64,000 nucleotides of DNA, taken from Balneatrix alpica DSM 16621 (GTDB lineage Bacteria > Pseudomonadota > Gammaproteobacteria > Pseudomonadales > Balneatricaceae). Of the stretch, positions 17,194 to 26,285 are shown piece after piece; positions within the stretch are counted from its first letter, which is position 1; every line of letters starts with the position of its first letter. The notes below the pieces were generated by a model. That model was not told where the DNA came from, ran no database searches, and saw nothing but the letters and a program-made list of their open reading frames with translations. Made by a program: the position numbers and the translations under genes. The stretch covers positions 620,001 through 684,000 of the forward strand of contig NZ_JHUZ01000006.1 in NCBI RefSeq assembly GCF_000619885.1. The letters are read 5' to 3'.

Positions 17194-17616
17194 TCAGATG
17201 CTCTTTTTCAGCTGCTCACGTAACTCGGGGGAGAGGCCCTTATCCAGGTCCTCTTCGGTGGTGGTTAAATCCATCTTGCTTAGCAGTTCCGCCAGAATCG
17301 GGCCACAGCTGCCTTGGGTTTGGCGGTAGATACTAAAGAGCGAGTCGAGGGACAGATTTTGCCCCTGCCAGGCGCCTTCCTGCTTCACACAGTTGAGATA
17401 TTGCTGCGAATAAGGCACCAACAGATTCCAGTTGCGGCTGACATCGGCCTGCAATTGCCAGAACAGTTCCCAGTTCACCTGTTCCGATAGCTGCTGTAAC
17501 AGCTGGCCTAGTTGGCTGATGGCTTCTTGCTGTGGGCCATTGCCGGGGGTATTGGCCTGGCTGGGCAGGCTCAGAGTGGCGGCTAGAGATAGGGTTAGCA
17601 CGCGGAAAAAAGTCAT
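17194..17616 (-). CDS. Small exported protein of unknown function
   Basis: The 140-residue product starts with a Sec signal peptide (MTFFRVLTLSLAATLSLPSQA, cleavage likely after residue 21). The mature part is helical and rich in Gln, Leu and Ser, with two cysteines about 40 residues apart (in NCVKQEG and QGSCGPI) that could form a disulfide. I do not recognise the family. The gene overlaps trmO by four bases and is read after it, so the two are translationally coupled, although a functional link between tRNA methylation and a periplasmic protein is not obvious. Confidence 0.75.
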   Translation of the reverse strand: MTFFRVLTLSLAATLSLPSQANTPGNGPQQEAISQLGQLLQQLSEQVNWELFWQLQADVSRNWNLLVPYSQQYLNCVKQEGAWQGQNLSLDSLFSIYRQTQGSCGPILAELLSKMDLTTTEEDLDKGLSPELREQLKKSI

Positions 17617-18329
17617 GATGCGGACTCCGCTAATGGCTGTACTCCCGTTACTTCCAGGGCTTGTCCCTGGGAGCGAAAGCGGACATTGAGTTGGTAGACT
17701 AACACGCCATATTCACGTTCGTCCTGCTGCTGATAGGCCGGGCGGGGGTCCTGGGCGAGAATTTGGCGCACCAATTCGAGTAATTGCGGGTACTGCTGTT
17801 GCCAGTGCTGTAACTGTTGCAAGGCCTCAGGGCAAAAGCGTACCTCCCGTAGAGGAGGGGGCTGTTCGGCAAAGCCGCCTTTGGCCTCAGGCAGGGAGTC
17901 AACAAAGGGAATGTAGGGCTTGATGTCTAGCACCGGTGTGCCATCCAGGAGGTCGGCGCCCCCCAGGCTCAACACCAGCTGTCCCTGCTCCTGCCGCCAA
18001 CCGTGCCAAGGCACGACGGATAAGCCGATGGGGTTCGGGCGGAAAGGGCTGCGACTGGCAAAGACGCCGACCTTCTCGTTGCCCCCCAGCCGTGGCGGGC
18101 GTACCCGTTCATGCCAGGGGCGCTGTAGATGCTGGTGGAAGACAAAGCTCAACCACAGGTGACTGAAGCCCTCCAGCCCTGACAGGGCAGCAGGACTAAA
18201 TTGCGGACTGAGCCAGAGCTCAACCTGGGCGGCGGTCACCAGACCGGGTTGGCGCGGGATGCCAAACTTCTCCCGAAACGGCGAGCGGATATGGCCGATG
18301 GCCTGGAATGCAAAGCTATTTTTGTCCAT
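17613..18329 (-). CDS. trmO: tRNA (t6A37-N6)-methyltransferase TrmO
   Basis: TrmO (TsaA/YaeB) adds a methyl group to t6A37 in threonine tRNA using S-adenosylmethionine. The 238-residue product has the family landmarks FQAIGHIRSPFREKFGIPRQPGL at the N-terminus, FVFHQHL, VGVFASRSPFRPNPIGLS and LDIKPYIPFVDS, and a C-terminal domain with DPRPAYQQ. All are intact, and the length matches E. coli TrmO (235). It diverges from the isopenicillin-N-synthase-like gene with 53 bp between starts. Confidence 0.95.
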   Translation of the reverse strand: MDKNSFAFQAIGHIRSPFREKFGIPRQPGLVTAAQVELWLSPQFSPAALSGLEGFSHLWLSFVFHQHLQRPWHERVRPPRLGGNEKVGVFASRSPFRPNPIGLSVVPWHGWRQEQGQLVLSLGGADLLDGTPVLDIKPYIPFVDSLPEAKGGFAEQPPPLREVRFCPEALQQLQHWQQQYPQLLELVRQILAQDPRPAYQQQDEREYGVLVYQLNVRFRSQGQALEVTGVQPLAESAS

Positions 18330-18382
18330 GTGTACAAATTAGATGAAGTATACTTGCCCGGTGAGTCAGTTAAGGAGTGGTT

Positions 18383-19324
18383 ATGAGCCAGTCAAGCATA
18401 CCTGTTTTAGACCTGGAGCGCTTTGCTTCCGATCGCACTGCTTTTGTGCAAGAACTGGGTAAGGGATATGCCGAGTGGGGATTTGCCGGGATTGTAAACC
18501 ACGGCATCAGTGATGAAATTTTGCAGCAGGCCTATACACAGATTAAGGCGTTCTTCGCGCTGGATCAGGCCACTAAAGACAAGTACATCCTGCCGGGTAT
18601 GGGTGGGGCTCGGGGCTATACTGGCTTTGGCGTCGAGCACGCTAAAGATAGCGATTATCCCGACCTGAAGGAGTTCTGGCATGTTGGGCGAGAGCTGCCC
18701 ACCGGTGAGCTCCCCCACCCGAGTCTGTTAGCGAACCTTTGGGTAGAAGAACTACCGGAGTTTAAACCAGCGCTGCTTAACCTGTACCAGGCACTGGATA
18801 CCCTGGGTGGGAAAATGCTCAGCGCCATGGCGTTGTATCTGGGACTGGAAGAACACTACTTTGCCGATAAGGTTAATCGTGGTAACTCCATTCTTCGCCC
18901 TATTCACTACCCCCCGGTCGCACAGCAGGATGGCCTGTCGGTGCGCTCCGCTCAGCATGAAGACATTAACTTCATCACCCTGTTGATCGGGGCGGAAGAG
19001 CCTGGGCTGGAAGTGCTGAGCAAAAAAGGCGAATGGGTACCCATTAATGCCATTCCCGGCACCATCGTCTGTAATATCGGCGATATGCTGCAGCGCCTAA
19101 CTAACCATGTGTTGCCTTCAACCACCCATCGTGTGGTGAATCCTCAGGGAGAGCGTAGTCAACATCCACGCTATTCGATTCCGTTCTTCCTGCACCCCAA
19201 TCCGGACTTTGTCATTGAGACGCTGCCGGGCTGCATCACGGCGGATAATCCCAATCGTTACCCTGAACCGATCACTGCTGATGATTACCTTAAGCAGCGC
19301 CTGCGTGAGATTGGTCTGTTGTAA
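18383..19324 (+). CDS. Isopenicillin-N-synthase-like 2OG-Fe(II) oxygenase
   Basis: The 313-residue product belongs to the plant/fungal-type 2OG oxygenase group (COG3491). The N-terminal DIOX_N part contains GKGYAEWGFAGIVNHGIS; the catalytic core has the iron ligands HED (SAQHEDINFITLL) and the distal His (STTHRVVNP), and RYSIPFF holds the Arg and Ser that bind 2-oxoglutarate. The substrate is unknown; no beta-lactam or ethylene pathway gene is nearby. ATG at 18383 follows TAAGGAG; a GTG six bases upstream is less likely. Its 3' end overlaps the converging Na/Pi symporter gene by 35 bp. Confidence 0.87.
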   Translation: MSQSSIPVLDLERFASDRTAFVQELGKGYAEWGFAGIVNHGISDEILQQAYTQIKAFFALDQATKDKYILPGMGGARGYTGFGVEHAKDSDYPDLKEFWHVGRELPTGELPHPSLLANLWVEELPEFKPALLNLYQALDTLGGKMLSAMALYLGLEEHYFADKVNRGNSILRPIHYPPVAQQDGLSVRSAQHEDINFITLLIGAEEPGLEVLSKKGEWVPINAIPGTIVCNIGDMLQRLTNHVLPSTTHRVVNPQGERSQHPRYSIPFFLHPNPDFVIETLPGCITADNPNRYPEPITADDYLKQRLREIGLL

Positions 19325-20900
19325 CGAACAAGCTGGCCCGATGGCGATGTGCTTTGACGGCCAGCTCCGCTAAATGCTCCAGGCGTCCGCCGATATCCAG
19401 CCAGGCTAACATCTCTTGCAGGGGAAGTTGGCCCTGGCTACCCGCCTCAAATAACAGTTGTTTACTCTGCTGATAGCCTTGCTGTAAACGCTGCAGACTA
19501 TGTTCCAATGCGGCTGGGTCGCAGAAATAGCGGCCATGGGGCCGAGCCAGCTCAAGCAGGGCCACGCCATCCTGCTGTAGTTGCAGTAGCCTTTGGCTGA
19601 GTGCACTCGCGGTCGGTAGGGGCCGTGCCTGTAGTTGGGTGGCGAGGGTATTGGCCTGATGACGCACATCCTGATAGTAGTGACTGATGCGCAGGAGCAG
19701 GCTAAGGCGTTGCCCTTGCTCCACACTCAGGGGCTGGCGGCCGAGCTCAGTAATATGCTGATCCAGGTGTTGTTGTAGCGTTTCCCATTCCTGTTGCAGG
19801 CGGTCAGGGCCACTTTCGCTGCTTAATGCAGCCTGTGCCTGTTGCAGGCTGAGACTGCCGAGGCGGGCCAGTTCCAGATCTAAGGCCTCCAGCGCCAGAG
19901 CGGGAGTGGCGAGTAGAGTAGTGTCGACATACTGGGGTTGGCTGGGTTGATGTTCCTGCTGCTGGAAGCGTGTTTGTAGCCATAGTGTCAGGCGGGTCAG
20001 TAACGGCCAGAGCAAAAGAATGCCCAGTAGGTTAAAACCGGTATGGAAGGCTGCCAGCACGCTGGCGGGCTCCTGGCTTTGCCATTGGCTTAACGCAGGA
20101 TGCAGGCCAAGTAATAACAGTAGCCCTACGGCAGCAGTGAGCAGGTTGAACAGGATATGAGCAGCGGCGACCCGTTTGGCGTTCGCCGTGGCGCCGATGA
20201 CCGCCAGGATCGCGGTAGAGGTGGTGCCCAGGTTGGCCCCAATCACCAGGGCGGCGGCCAGGCTCAGGGGCAGGTTGAGACTGACAGTGGCGCTCAATAC
20301 CAGGGCTAATACGGCACTGGATGACTGCATGATCGCGGTGAGTAGGGTGCCTACTCCGATCAACAGTAACAGTTGCCCGAGCAGGGGTAAGTCTTGTCCT
20401 GGCAGGATCAGGCCAGCATTCCAACCGGCGAGCCCGTCTTTTAACAGGTTAATGCCCAGAAAAAACAGCCCCAGCCCGCTCAGGCTTTGGCCACTAGCTT
20501 GAAGCAGTGGGCGCGGCAACAGCTGTGCCAGCATGCCCAGGCCAATCATTGGCAGGGCGAGAGCGCCAATATCCAGTTTCAGGCCAAGCAGCGCCACCAT
20601 CCAGCCGGTCATGGTAGTGCCGAGGTTACAACCGAAAACAATGGCGATGGCTTGGCGCAGGCTCAGCAGACCTGCATTGACAAAGCCGAGGGTCGCCACC
20701 GTCACGGCGCTGGAGGACTGCACCAGGGCGGTAATCAGGGTGCCGGATAATATCGCCCGTTGATCGGAATGGGCTGCCCGTTGCAGCCATTCATGCAAGC
20801 GACTGCCCGCCAGGGCTTTTAACCCCTCGGTGAGTAATTGCATGCCGAGTAGAAAGAGTCCCAGGCCACCGAGGGTGGTACTCACCATGGTCAGGGTCAT
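19290..20900 (-). CDS. Na/Pi cotransporter family protein with PhoU-like tail
   Basis: The 536-residue inner-membrane protein contains two inverted-repeat Na/Pi symport units marked by QSSSAVT (near residue 61) and QSSSAVL (near residue 198), plus GxNLGTT motifs after each. About 8-10 membrane segments are predicted. The C-terminal 200 residues are a Gln/Leu-rich cytoplasmic helical domain resembling PhoU. This is the YjbB/NptA arrangement, a sodium-driven phosphate transporter that may import or export phosphate. It is the last gene of comF-gumN-M23-symporter, three bases after the M23 gene. Confidence 0.88.
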   Translation of the reverse strand: MTLTMVSTTLGGLGLFLLGMQLLTEGLKALAGSRLHEWLQRAAHSDQRAILSGTLITALVQSSSAVTVATLGFVNAGLLSLRQAIAIVFGCNLGTTMTGWMVALLGLKLDIGALALPMIGLGMLAQLLPRPLLQASGQSLSGLGLFFLGINLLKDGLAGWNAGLILPGQDLPLLGQLLLLIGVGTLLTAIMQSSSAVLALVLSATVSLNLPLSLAAALVIGANLGTTSTAILAVIGATANAKRVAAAHILFNLLTAAVGLLLLLGLHPALSQWQSQEPASVLAAFHTGFNLLGILLLWPLLTRLTLWLQTRFQQQEHQPSQPQYVDTTLLATPALALEALDLELARLGSLSLQQAQAALSSESGPDRLQQEWETLQQHLDQHITELGRQPLSVEQGQRLSLLLRISHYYQDVRHQANTLATQLQARPLPTASALSQRLLQLQQDGVALLELARPHGRYFCDPAALEHSLQRLQQGYQQSKQLLFEAGSQGQLPLQEMLAWLDIGGRLEHLAELAVKAHRHRASLFVTTDQSHAGAA

Positions 20901-20903
20901 GCT

Positions 20904-21515
20904 TTATTCCAACAGGGGTAAGGGGTTGAGGACACGGTTGCGGTGGCGTAGTTCAAAGTGCACATGGCTGCCGGAGGCACGACCACTTCTGCCCATCTTG
21001 GCAATGGTTTCCCCCTGATCAACCCGAGTGCCCTTGCTCACCAGATTGGCCTGGTTATGGGCGTAGAGCGATTGAAAACCATTGGGATGGTCGATGATGA
21101 TGACATGGCCATATCCTCGCATACTGCCGCTGAAACTGACGGTGCCGGGTGCCGCAGCCAAAATGGGGGTGCCATCCGGTCCGCGGAAGTCGACGCCTTT
21201 ATGCAGGCGACCATCACGGGGGCCGTAATTGGATGACACCTGCGGGCGTTGCACGGGGTAGCGGAAGCGTCCTATTTGCACATCCGGGACATACAGGCGT
21301 TGGCCGACTTCCAGGTGCTCAGGTTCGACATCCGGGTTAAGCGCCAACAGTTGGCTGACACTCATGCCATAGCGCCTGGCAATGCTATAGAAGGTGTCCC
21401 CTGCTTGGACTTCATAGACTTGGGTGGGGCCATCTGGGCGCTGAGGGCTACTGCTACAGCCTGCGAGTAAACTCAGCAGAGCCGCCAGCAGAATTAAGGC
21501 AGGGAGGCCTTTCAT
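20904..21515 (-). CDS. LysM-M23 peptidoglycan peptidase-like lipoprotein (NlpD-like)
   Basis: The 203-residue product starts with a lipoprotein signal peptide ending in the lipobox LAGC (Cys near residue 20). A LysM domain follows (YEVQAGDTFYSIARRYGMSV and onward, residues about 34-78), then an M23 domain with zinc ligands HKGVDF and HVHFEL and further family residues. Since the zinc ligands look intact, it may be an active endopeptidase rather than an amidase activator such as NlpD/EnvC, which lack them. It acts in the periplasm, attached to a membrane. The gene starts one base after the stop of the TraB/GumN gene. Confidence 0.9.
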   Translation of the reverse strand: MKGLPALILLAALLSLLAGCSSSPQRPDGPTQVYEVQAGDTFYSIARRYGMSVSQLLALNPDVEPEHLEVGQRLYVPDVQIGRFRYPVQRPQVSSNYGPRDGRLHKGVDFRGPDGTPILAAAPGTVSFSGSMRGYGHVIIIDHPNGFQSLYAHNQANLVSKGTRVDQGETIAKMGRSGRASGSHVHFELRHRNRVLNPLPLLE

Positions 21516-21516
21516 A

Positions 21517-22413
21517 TCAGGGTTCCTGTAATTGGCGGGCGGGGTACTGTGCCTGCTGTAGTAGTGCCAGTATCCCCTCTGGGCCGGGTAGATGCAGGGC
21601 GCCTACCACGACAAAAAAAGTACCGCGCGATTGTAATAGGCTCAGCAAGCGTTGGCTCATCTGCTGATTGCGCTGGCGGTTGAGTCGATCCATATAGCGC
21701 CCCAGCTGAGGGTCCTGTGCGCTTTCCTGTTGTAGGAGCAGATAGACCTGCTCAGCATCGCCACGGCGCCAGGCAAGATACAGTTGCTGGAGAAACTCCG
21801 GCTGACTGTCCATCTGCTCCAGGCTGGATTGCAAGGCGCGCACCTGCAGGGCGATGTCATCCACCGCCAGGCTTTGTAGTTGGCCTTCGAGGGTCTCTAA
21901 TGCCAGGATCGGCCGGTTCCCGCTGCGCCGCATAAAGTAATGATCTATCCCTGAGTCGGTCTGAAATCCCTGACGTGCGGCATCCGCCAACACCAGATGA
22001 CTACCCAGACGCCAGGGTTGCCAGTGCTGCATGCTGTCACAGGCAACGGCGAGGCGTTGGCAATGGCGTTGCAGTGCTTGGCGTAGGGTTGGGGAGAGGT
22101 AGTGATTGAGGTGCTTGTCCCCTGCTAATCGACTGTAACGTTCAATCAGCGCCTGTTGCTCGGGGATGCTCATGGCGGTTGGGTCTATTTCCACCACCAA
22201 CGCATCCGCCAGGGCAAAGGCGGCCTCAATCGGTGCCGGTAAGGGGTAATCCTGTGGCCGAAAGGCGTGTAAGGAGCCGAGTAAATAGAGTGTGGCGGTG
22301 GGGGAGCGCACCTGCCAGGCATACACGGGGCCAGCCCAGAGCTGGGGTATCCACAACAGGGTGAGGAGTAATAATGCCAGCCACTGGCCTGGGCGAGCAG
22401 GTCGTTTCGTCAT
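21517..22413 (-). CDS. TraB/GumN family exported protein
   Basis: The 298-residue product has a Sec signal peptide (hydrophobic residues about 9-27, cleavage after WAG) followed by the TraB/GumN landmarks: LYLLGSLHAFRPQDYPLP near the N-terminus, SLEQMDSQPEFL in the middle and VVGALHLPGPEG near the C-terminus. The two GxxH motifs are those thought to bind metal in this tiki-like protease clan; a protease role in the periplasm is inferred. ATG at 22413 follows GAGGAAT; a TTG 12 bases upstream is in frame. It lies between comF and the M23 gene. Confidence 0.85.
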   Translation of the reverse strand: MTKRPARPGQWLALLLLTLLWIPQLWAGPVYAWQVRSPTATLYLLGSLHAFRPQDYPLPAPIEAAFALADALVVEIDPTAMSIPEQQALIERYSRLAGDKHLNHYLSPTLRQALQRHCQRLAVACDSMQHWQPWRLGSHLVLADAARQGFQTDSGIDHYFMRRSGNRPILALETLEGQLQSLAVDDIALQVRALQSSLEQMDSQPEFLQQLYLAWRRGDAEQVYLLLQQESAQDPQLGRYMDRLNRQRNQQMSQRLLSLLQSRGTFFVVVGALHLPGPEGILALLQQAQYPARQLQEP

Positions 22414-22461
22414 GGTATTCCTCAAGTCTACTGGGCCTCTGCGCTAGCAAGGAGGCAAATA

Positions 22462-23175
22462 TTATGCCGGGATTGCCGGAGCAGGGGTACGGGCCAGGCA
22501 ATAGAGTTGCAAGTTGGCGTGACTTTGTTTGCTGTGGATCAAGCGCGCCAAGGCGTGGGCGGTGGCGCCGGTGGTGAGGACATCATCCACCAGGGCGATG
22601 GGAAGATCGGGCAGGCTGCCCTCAAGCAGGAAGGCCTGTTGCAGATTTCGTCGCCGTTGCCGAGCGGAAAGACCTTGCTGGGTAGGGGTAAGACGTTGCC
22701 GCTGCAGGCGATCACTGAGTACCGGTATTTGCCAAGCCTGGCCCAGTTGAGTGGCAAGCCATTGGCTGTGATTAAAGCCGCGCTGGCGCAAGCGTTCGGT
22801 ATGCATGGGCACCGGCAGTAACACAGCGGGTTTAGGTTGGCTGTGGGGCCAGGCAGTTAGCAATAGCTGCACCAGTAATTTACCGGCATGGAAGTCGGCT
22901 TGATATTTAAAGCGGCTAATTAACTGCGCCAGGGGCAGTTCATAGCGAAATCCACACCAGCTTAATTGAAAGGGCCAAGGCTGTTGCAGGCATTGCCCAC
23001 ATAGCTGCTCACCGCGAGGCAATGGCAGGGCGCAGGAGCGGCAACTGTGACCATTCCAGGGCAGGTCTTCCAGGCAGCCTGAGCAGAGTGGGGTGCCGTG
23101 ATGAAGTCCACAGAGCGGGCAAGATGATTTTGTTAGTATGTTTTTTGATCTGTTGTAAACCTGCTTCCATTGCAT
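22462..23175 (-). CDS. comF: ComF family phosphoribosyltransferase-like protein
   Basis: ComF/GntX proteins are linked to DNA uptake and to use of DNA as a nutrient; their biochemical role is unclear. The 237-residue product has an N-terminal zinc finger with several CxxC pairs (CPLCG, CSGC, CRSC, CGQC) and a C-terminal phosphoribosyltransferase fold with the PRPP loop LVDDVLTTGATAHAL. The start at 23175 has only a weak AGGTG site and lies inside the BirA-type operator of bioB; a later TTG start is possible. First gene of a minus-strand four-gene cluster divergent from bioB. Confidence 0.9.
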   Translation of the reverse strand: MQWKQVYNRSKNILTKSSCPLCGLHHGTPLCSGCLEDLPWNGHSCRSCALPLPRGEQLCGQCLQQPWPFQLSWCGFRYELPLAQLISRFKYQADFHAGKLLVQLLLTAWPHSQPKPAVLLPVPMHTERLRQRGFNHSQWLATQLGQAWQIPVLSDRLQRQRLTPTQQGLSARQRRRNLQQAFLLEGSLPDLPIALVDDVLTTGATAHALARLIHSKQSHANLQLYCLARTPAPAIPA

Positions 23176-23185
23176 GGGTTGACAC
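23153..23185. promoter_or_regulatory. BirA (biotin repressor) operator between comF and bioB
   Basis: TTGTAAACC (23153-23161) matches the BirA half-site exactly. After 15 bases, GGTTGACAC (23177-23185) matches the inverse half-site GGTTTACAA at seven of nine positions. It covers the -35 of the bioB promoter and the start codon of comF, so biotinyl-AMP-loaded BirA should repress bioB and may also affect comF. Confidence 0.85.
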
Positions 23186-23206
23186 CTGTTGGCCAGTAGC
23201 TATGAT
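23179..23206 (+). promoter_or_regulatory. Sigma70 promoter of bioBFHCD
   Basis: TTGACA (23179-23184), a 16-bp spacer and TATGAT (23201-23206) form a near-consensus promoter 61 bp before bioB. The -35 lies within the right half of the BirA operator. Confidence 0.85.
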
Positions 23207-23266
23207 GCCAGCATCGTCCAGCGCTCTGGGCGCTTTGCTTGCTCTAAGGTTCTGTAAGGATAAGCC

Positions 23267-24349
23267 ATGTCTGCCCTAACCCCGATGTCGACTCCGTCCG
23301 CTGCCACTGCCTTAATCCGCCATGACTGGAGCGAGGCAGAAGTGCGTGCTCTGTTTGAGCAACCTTTCAATGACTTGCTGTTTCAAGCACAGAGCGTTCA
23401 TCGCCAGTTTTTTGATCCCAACGAAGTACAGGTTAGCACGCTGTTATCGATTAAGACCGGCGCCTGTCCTGAGGATTGCAAATACTGCCCGCAGAGCTCC
23501 CATTACGATACCGGCCTAGAGGCTGAGCGTTTGATGGAAGTGAAGAAGGTGTTGGCGGAAGCGGCTCAGGCCAAAGAAAAAGGGGCGACTCGCTTCTGTA
23601 TGGGAGCTGCCTGGAAACACCCCCGTGCGAAAGATATGCCCTACATCATGGAGATGATCCGTGGAGTGAAGGCGATGGGATTGGAGGCCTGTATGACCCT
23701 GGGCACCCTCAGCCGTGATCAGGCGACTGATTTGGCCGAGGCTGGGCTGGATTACTACAACCATAACCTCGACACCTCGCCGGAGTTTTATAACAGCATT
23801 ATCACTACCCGTACCTACCAGGAGCGTCTGGATACCCTCGGCCATGTGCGGGAAGCGGGTATGAAAGTGTGCTGTGGCGGCATTATGGGGATGGGGGAAA
23901 GCCTGACAGATCGCATTGGTTTGCTGCGGGTATTGGCGAATATGCCTGAGCACCCTGAGAGTGTGCCTATCAATATGCTGGTGAAGGTGCCGGGCACCCC
24001 CTTGGAAGATGTGGAGGCGCTGGAGCCTTTTGACTTTATCCGCACCGTAGCGGTAGCCCGTATTCTCATGCCGCAGTCCCATGTACGTTTGTCGGCAGGA
24101 CGGGAAAAAATGAACGAGCAAATGCAGGCGTTATGTTTTATGGCGGGGGCTAACTCGATCTTCTACGGAGAGAAGTTGCTCACCACACCGAACCCCGAGG
24201 CCCATGCCGATAAGCTGCTGTTCAATAAACTGGGAATTCGTCCGGAAAGCCGTGAAGGGGTGTCGGATGAGGCCCATGAGCAGGCCCTGTTGCAGCAGAT
24301 TAAGGATCAGGAGCGCCAATCCTTGTTCCATGATGCGGCCTCCCATTAA
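23267..24349 (+). CDS. bioB: Biotin synthase
   Basis: BioB is the radical-SAM enzyme that inserts sulfur into dethiobiotin. The 360-residue product has the CxxxCxxC cluster motif (Cys67, Cys71, Cys74) for the [4Fe-4S] centre, the family segments [14 protein letters not shown] and [13 protein letters not shown], and ligands of the second [2Fe-2S] cluster including the Cys of EACMTLG and CCGG. The N-terminus is some 12 residues longer than in E. coli. ATG follows TAAGGA. First gene of bioBFHCD. Confidence 0.99.
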   Translation: MSALTPMSTPSAATALIRHDWSEAEVRALFEQPFNDLLFQAQSVHRQFFDPNEVQVSTLLSIKTGACPEDCKYCPQSSHYDTGLEAERLMEVKKVLAEAAQAKEKGATRFCMGAAWKHPRAKDMPYIMEMIRGVKAMGLEACMTLGTLSRDQATDLAEAGLDYYNHNLDTSPEFYNSIITTRTYQERLDTLGHVREAGMKVCCGGIMGMGESLTDRIGLLRVLANMPEHPESVPINMLVKVPGTPLEDVEALEPFDFIRTVAVARILMPQSHVRLSAGREKMNEQMQALCFMAGANSIFYGEKLLTTPNPEAHADKLLFNKLGIRPESREGVSDEAHEQALLQQIKDQERQSLFHDAASH

Positions 24350-24362
24350 CAAGAATTCCTGC

Positions 24363-24387
24363 CGGGGCGAGGGCTCTCTTCGCCCCG
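24363..24387 (+). terminator. Hairpin between bioB and bioF
   Basis: An 8-bp GC-rich stem (24363-24370 with 24380-24387, nine-base loop) is followed by TTGTTCTG. It lies inside the bio operon and could stabilise the bioB message or partly terminate transcription. Confidence 0.4.
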
Positions 24388-24418
24388 TTGTTCTGCTTGT
24401 GCTGACGCCGAGTATGTT

Positions 24419-25594
24419 ATGACTTCCAGCTTTGATCTTGCCCAGCGGCTACAGCAGCGGCGCCAGCAGCAGCTCTATCGCCAGCGGCGTTTATTAGGTT
24501 CGGCTCAAGGTGCGCAGGTGCGGGTGGATGGGCGCGACTGTTTAGCCTTTTGTAATAACGATTACCTGGGCCTGGCGAATCACCCTTATTTAGCGGAGGC
24601 AATGGCCAAGGCTGCCCGTCAATATGGGGTTGGCAGTGGAGCCTCCCATCTGGTGCTGGGCCACAGTGAGCTACATCATCAGTTAGAAGAAGCGCTCGCC
24701 CGTTTCTGTCAGCGCCCGCGTGCTTTACTCTTCTCCACCGGTTACATGGCCAACCTTGGCACCCTGACGGCTCTGCTGGATAAGCAGGGCGCGGTGTTTG
24801 AGGATCGTCTGAATCATGCTTCTTTGCTTGATGGCGGTTTGCTCAGTGGAGCACGCTTTCAGCGCTATCTGCACAATGATGTGGCCAGCCTGCGGCAACG
24901 CCTGGCAAGTTCAGAGGCCAGTGCCAAATTGGTGGTAACAGATGGGGTATTTAGCATGGATGGCGATATTGCCCCATTGCCGCAACTGGCGGAGGCCTGC
25001 CAGCAGGCGGGGGCCTGGCTGATGGTGGATGATGCCCACGGCTTCGGTGTACTGGGCGAGCAAGGCTATGGCTGTCTGGAACACTTTGCTTTGAACCATC
25101 AGCAGGTGCCTATTCTGATGGGTACCCTGGGTAAAGCCCTGGGCACGGCGGGTGCCTTCGTTGCGGGTTCAGAGGAATTGATTGAGGCGCTGATCCAATT
25201 TGCCCGTCCCTACATTTATACAACGGCTATGCCCCCGGCGGTGGCGGCGGCAACCTTGGCCAGTCTGCAGCTTGTCCAGCAGGAAAGTTGGCGTCGGCAG
25301 CATTTGCAACAGCTGATTCGTTGGTTTAGTCAGCAGGCTCTGGCGGAGGGGCTGCCACTGATGCCCTCCAGTACGCCTATTCAGCCCCTGCTGGTGGGCG
25401 AGGCCGAACGGGCTCTCGCGCTGTCAGAGTCATTATGGCAAAAGGGCATGCTAGTAACCGCGATTCGTCCGCCAACGGTGCCAGCCGGCAGTGCCAGATT
25501 GCGCATCACTCTGAGTGCGGCACATAGCCAAGCTGATGTAGAGCACTTGCTGGATGCCTTGCTGCAAAGTTGGCGGGAGGTGCAGGGTGGCTAA
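24419..25594 (+). CDS. bioF: 8-amino-7-oxononanoate synthase
   Basis: BioF condenses pimeloyl-ACP with alanine to KAPA, using PLP. The 391-residue product has the alpha-oxoamine synthase landmarks: [59 protein letters not shown] and the PLP lysine in [11 protein letters not shown]. Length is normal. The ribosome site before the ATG is weak. The 3' end overlaps bioH by eight bases. Confidence 0.98.
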   Translation: MTSSFDLAQRLQQRRQQQLYRQRRLLGSAQGAQVRVDGRDCLAFCNNDYLGLANHPYLAEAMAKAARQYGVGSGASHLVLGHSELHHQLEEALARFCQRPRALLFSTGYMANLGTLTALLDKQGAVFEDRLNHASLLDGGLLSGARFQRYLHNDVASLRQRLASSEASAKLVVTDGVFSMDGDIAPLPQLAEACQQAGAWLMVDDAHGFGVLGEQGYGCLEHFALNHQQVPILMGTLGKALGTAGAFVAGSEELIEALIQFARPYIYTTAMPPAVAAATLASLQLVQQESWRRQHLQQLIRWFSQQALAEGLPLMPSSTPIQPLLVGEAERALALSESLWQKGMLVTAIRPPTVPAGSARLRITLSAAHSQADVEHLLDALLQSWREVQGG

Positions 25595-26285
25595 TTGGGT
25601 GTTGTTGAGTGGTTGGGCGATGCCGCCGCAGAGTTGGCAGCCGTGCTTGGCCGAGTTATCTGCTTTGGGGCAGTTGCAGGTGCTGGATTATCGAGGGCTG
25701 CAAAGTTCGGACTTGGCTGGGGCAGCAGCGGAGTTGCTAAGGCAGGCGTCGGCACCGGCTAACTGGCTGGGTTGGTCACTTGGTGGGCGTCTGGCGATGG
25801 AGGCCGCAGCGCAGGCTCCGCAACGGGTGCAGGCAGTAGTGACGCTGACGGCATCACCCTGTTTTGTCGATGAGCAGTTAGGTATGCCAGCCGCAGTGTT
25901 TAATGATTTTGTTGCCGGTATGGCCACTCAACCCGAACTGACCTTAAAGCGTTTTGCTGGATTAGTGGCGCAGCATAGTACGGATCCCCGCGCCGCACTG
26001 CGCCAAGTGCGCAGCTGGTTAGCGCAAAACCAAACTGAGCAGCTGGCGCATATCGCTGGGCAGTTGTCTTGGTTGGCGGATGATCAGCGTGCACGCTGGC
26101 AACAGGTACAGGTTCCTCATTGGCATCTGTTGCAGCGCCAGGATGCATTGCTGCCGGCTGCGTTGGCGCAGGTTTGGCAACCTCATGCGTACTTGGCGGG
26201 TGGTCACTTGAGTTGGCAGGAGCAGGTGGGGCAGTGGTTGCCGCTGTTGCAATGCTGGTTGCAACAGGAGGGGCTGGATGGATAA
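25587..26285 (+). CDS. bioH: Pimeloyl-ACP methyl ester esterase BioH
   Basis: BioH cleaves the methyl ester from pimeloyl-ACP, ending the disguised fatty acid synthesis that makes the pimelate chain. The 232-residue alpha/beta hydrolase has the start [13 protein letters not shown], the nucleophile Ser64 in GWSLGG, a likely Asp in RQDALLP and the His in AGGHLSW. A GTG start at 25587 is chosen because it follows GGGAGG and gives the normal BioH N-terminus; an in-frame ATG at 25554 would add 11 residues and has no site. It is shorter than E. coli BioH (256) and overlaps both neighbours by eight bases. Confidence 0.92.
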   Translation: MANWVLLSGWAMPPQSWQPCLAELSALGQLQVLDYRGLQSSDLAGAAAELLRQASAPANWLGWSLGGRLAMEAAAQAPQRVQAVVTLTASPCFVDEQLGMPAAVFNDFVAGMATQPELTLKRFAGLVAQHSTDPRAALRQVRSWLAQNQTEQLAHIAGQLSWLADDQRARWQQVQVPHWHLLQRQDALLPAALAQVWQPHAYLAGGHLSWQEQVGQWLPLLQCWLQQEGLDG

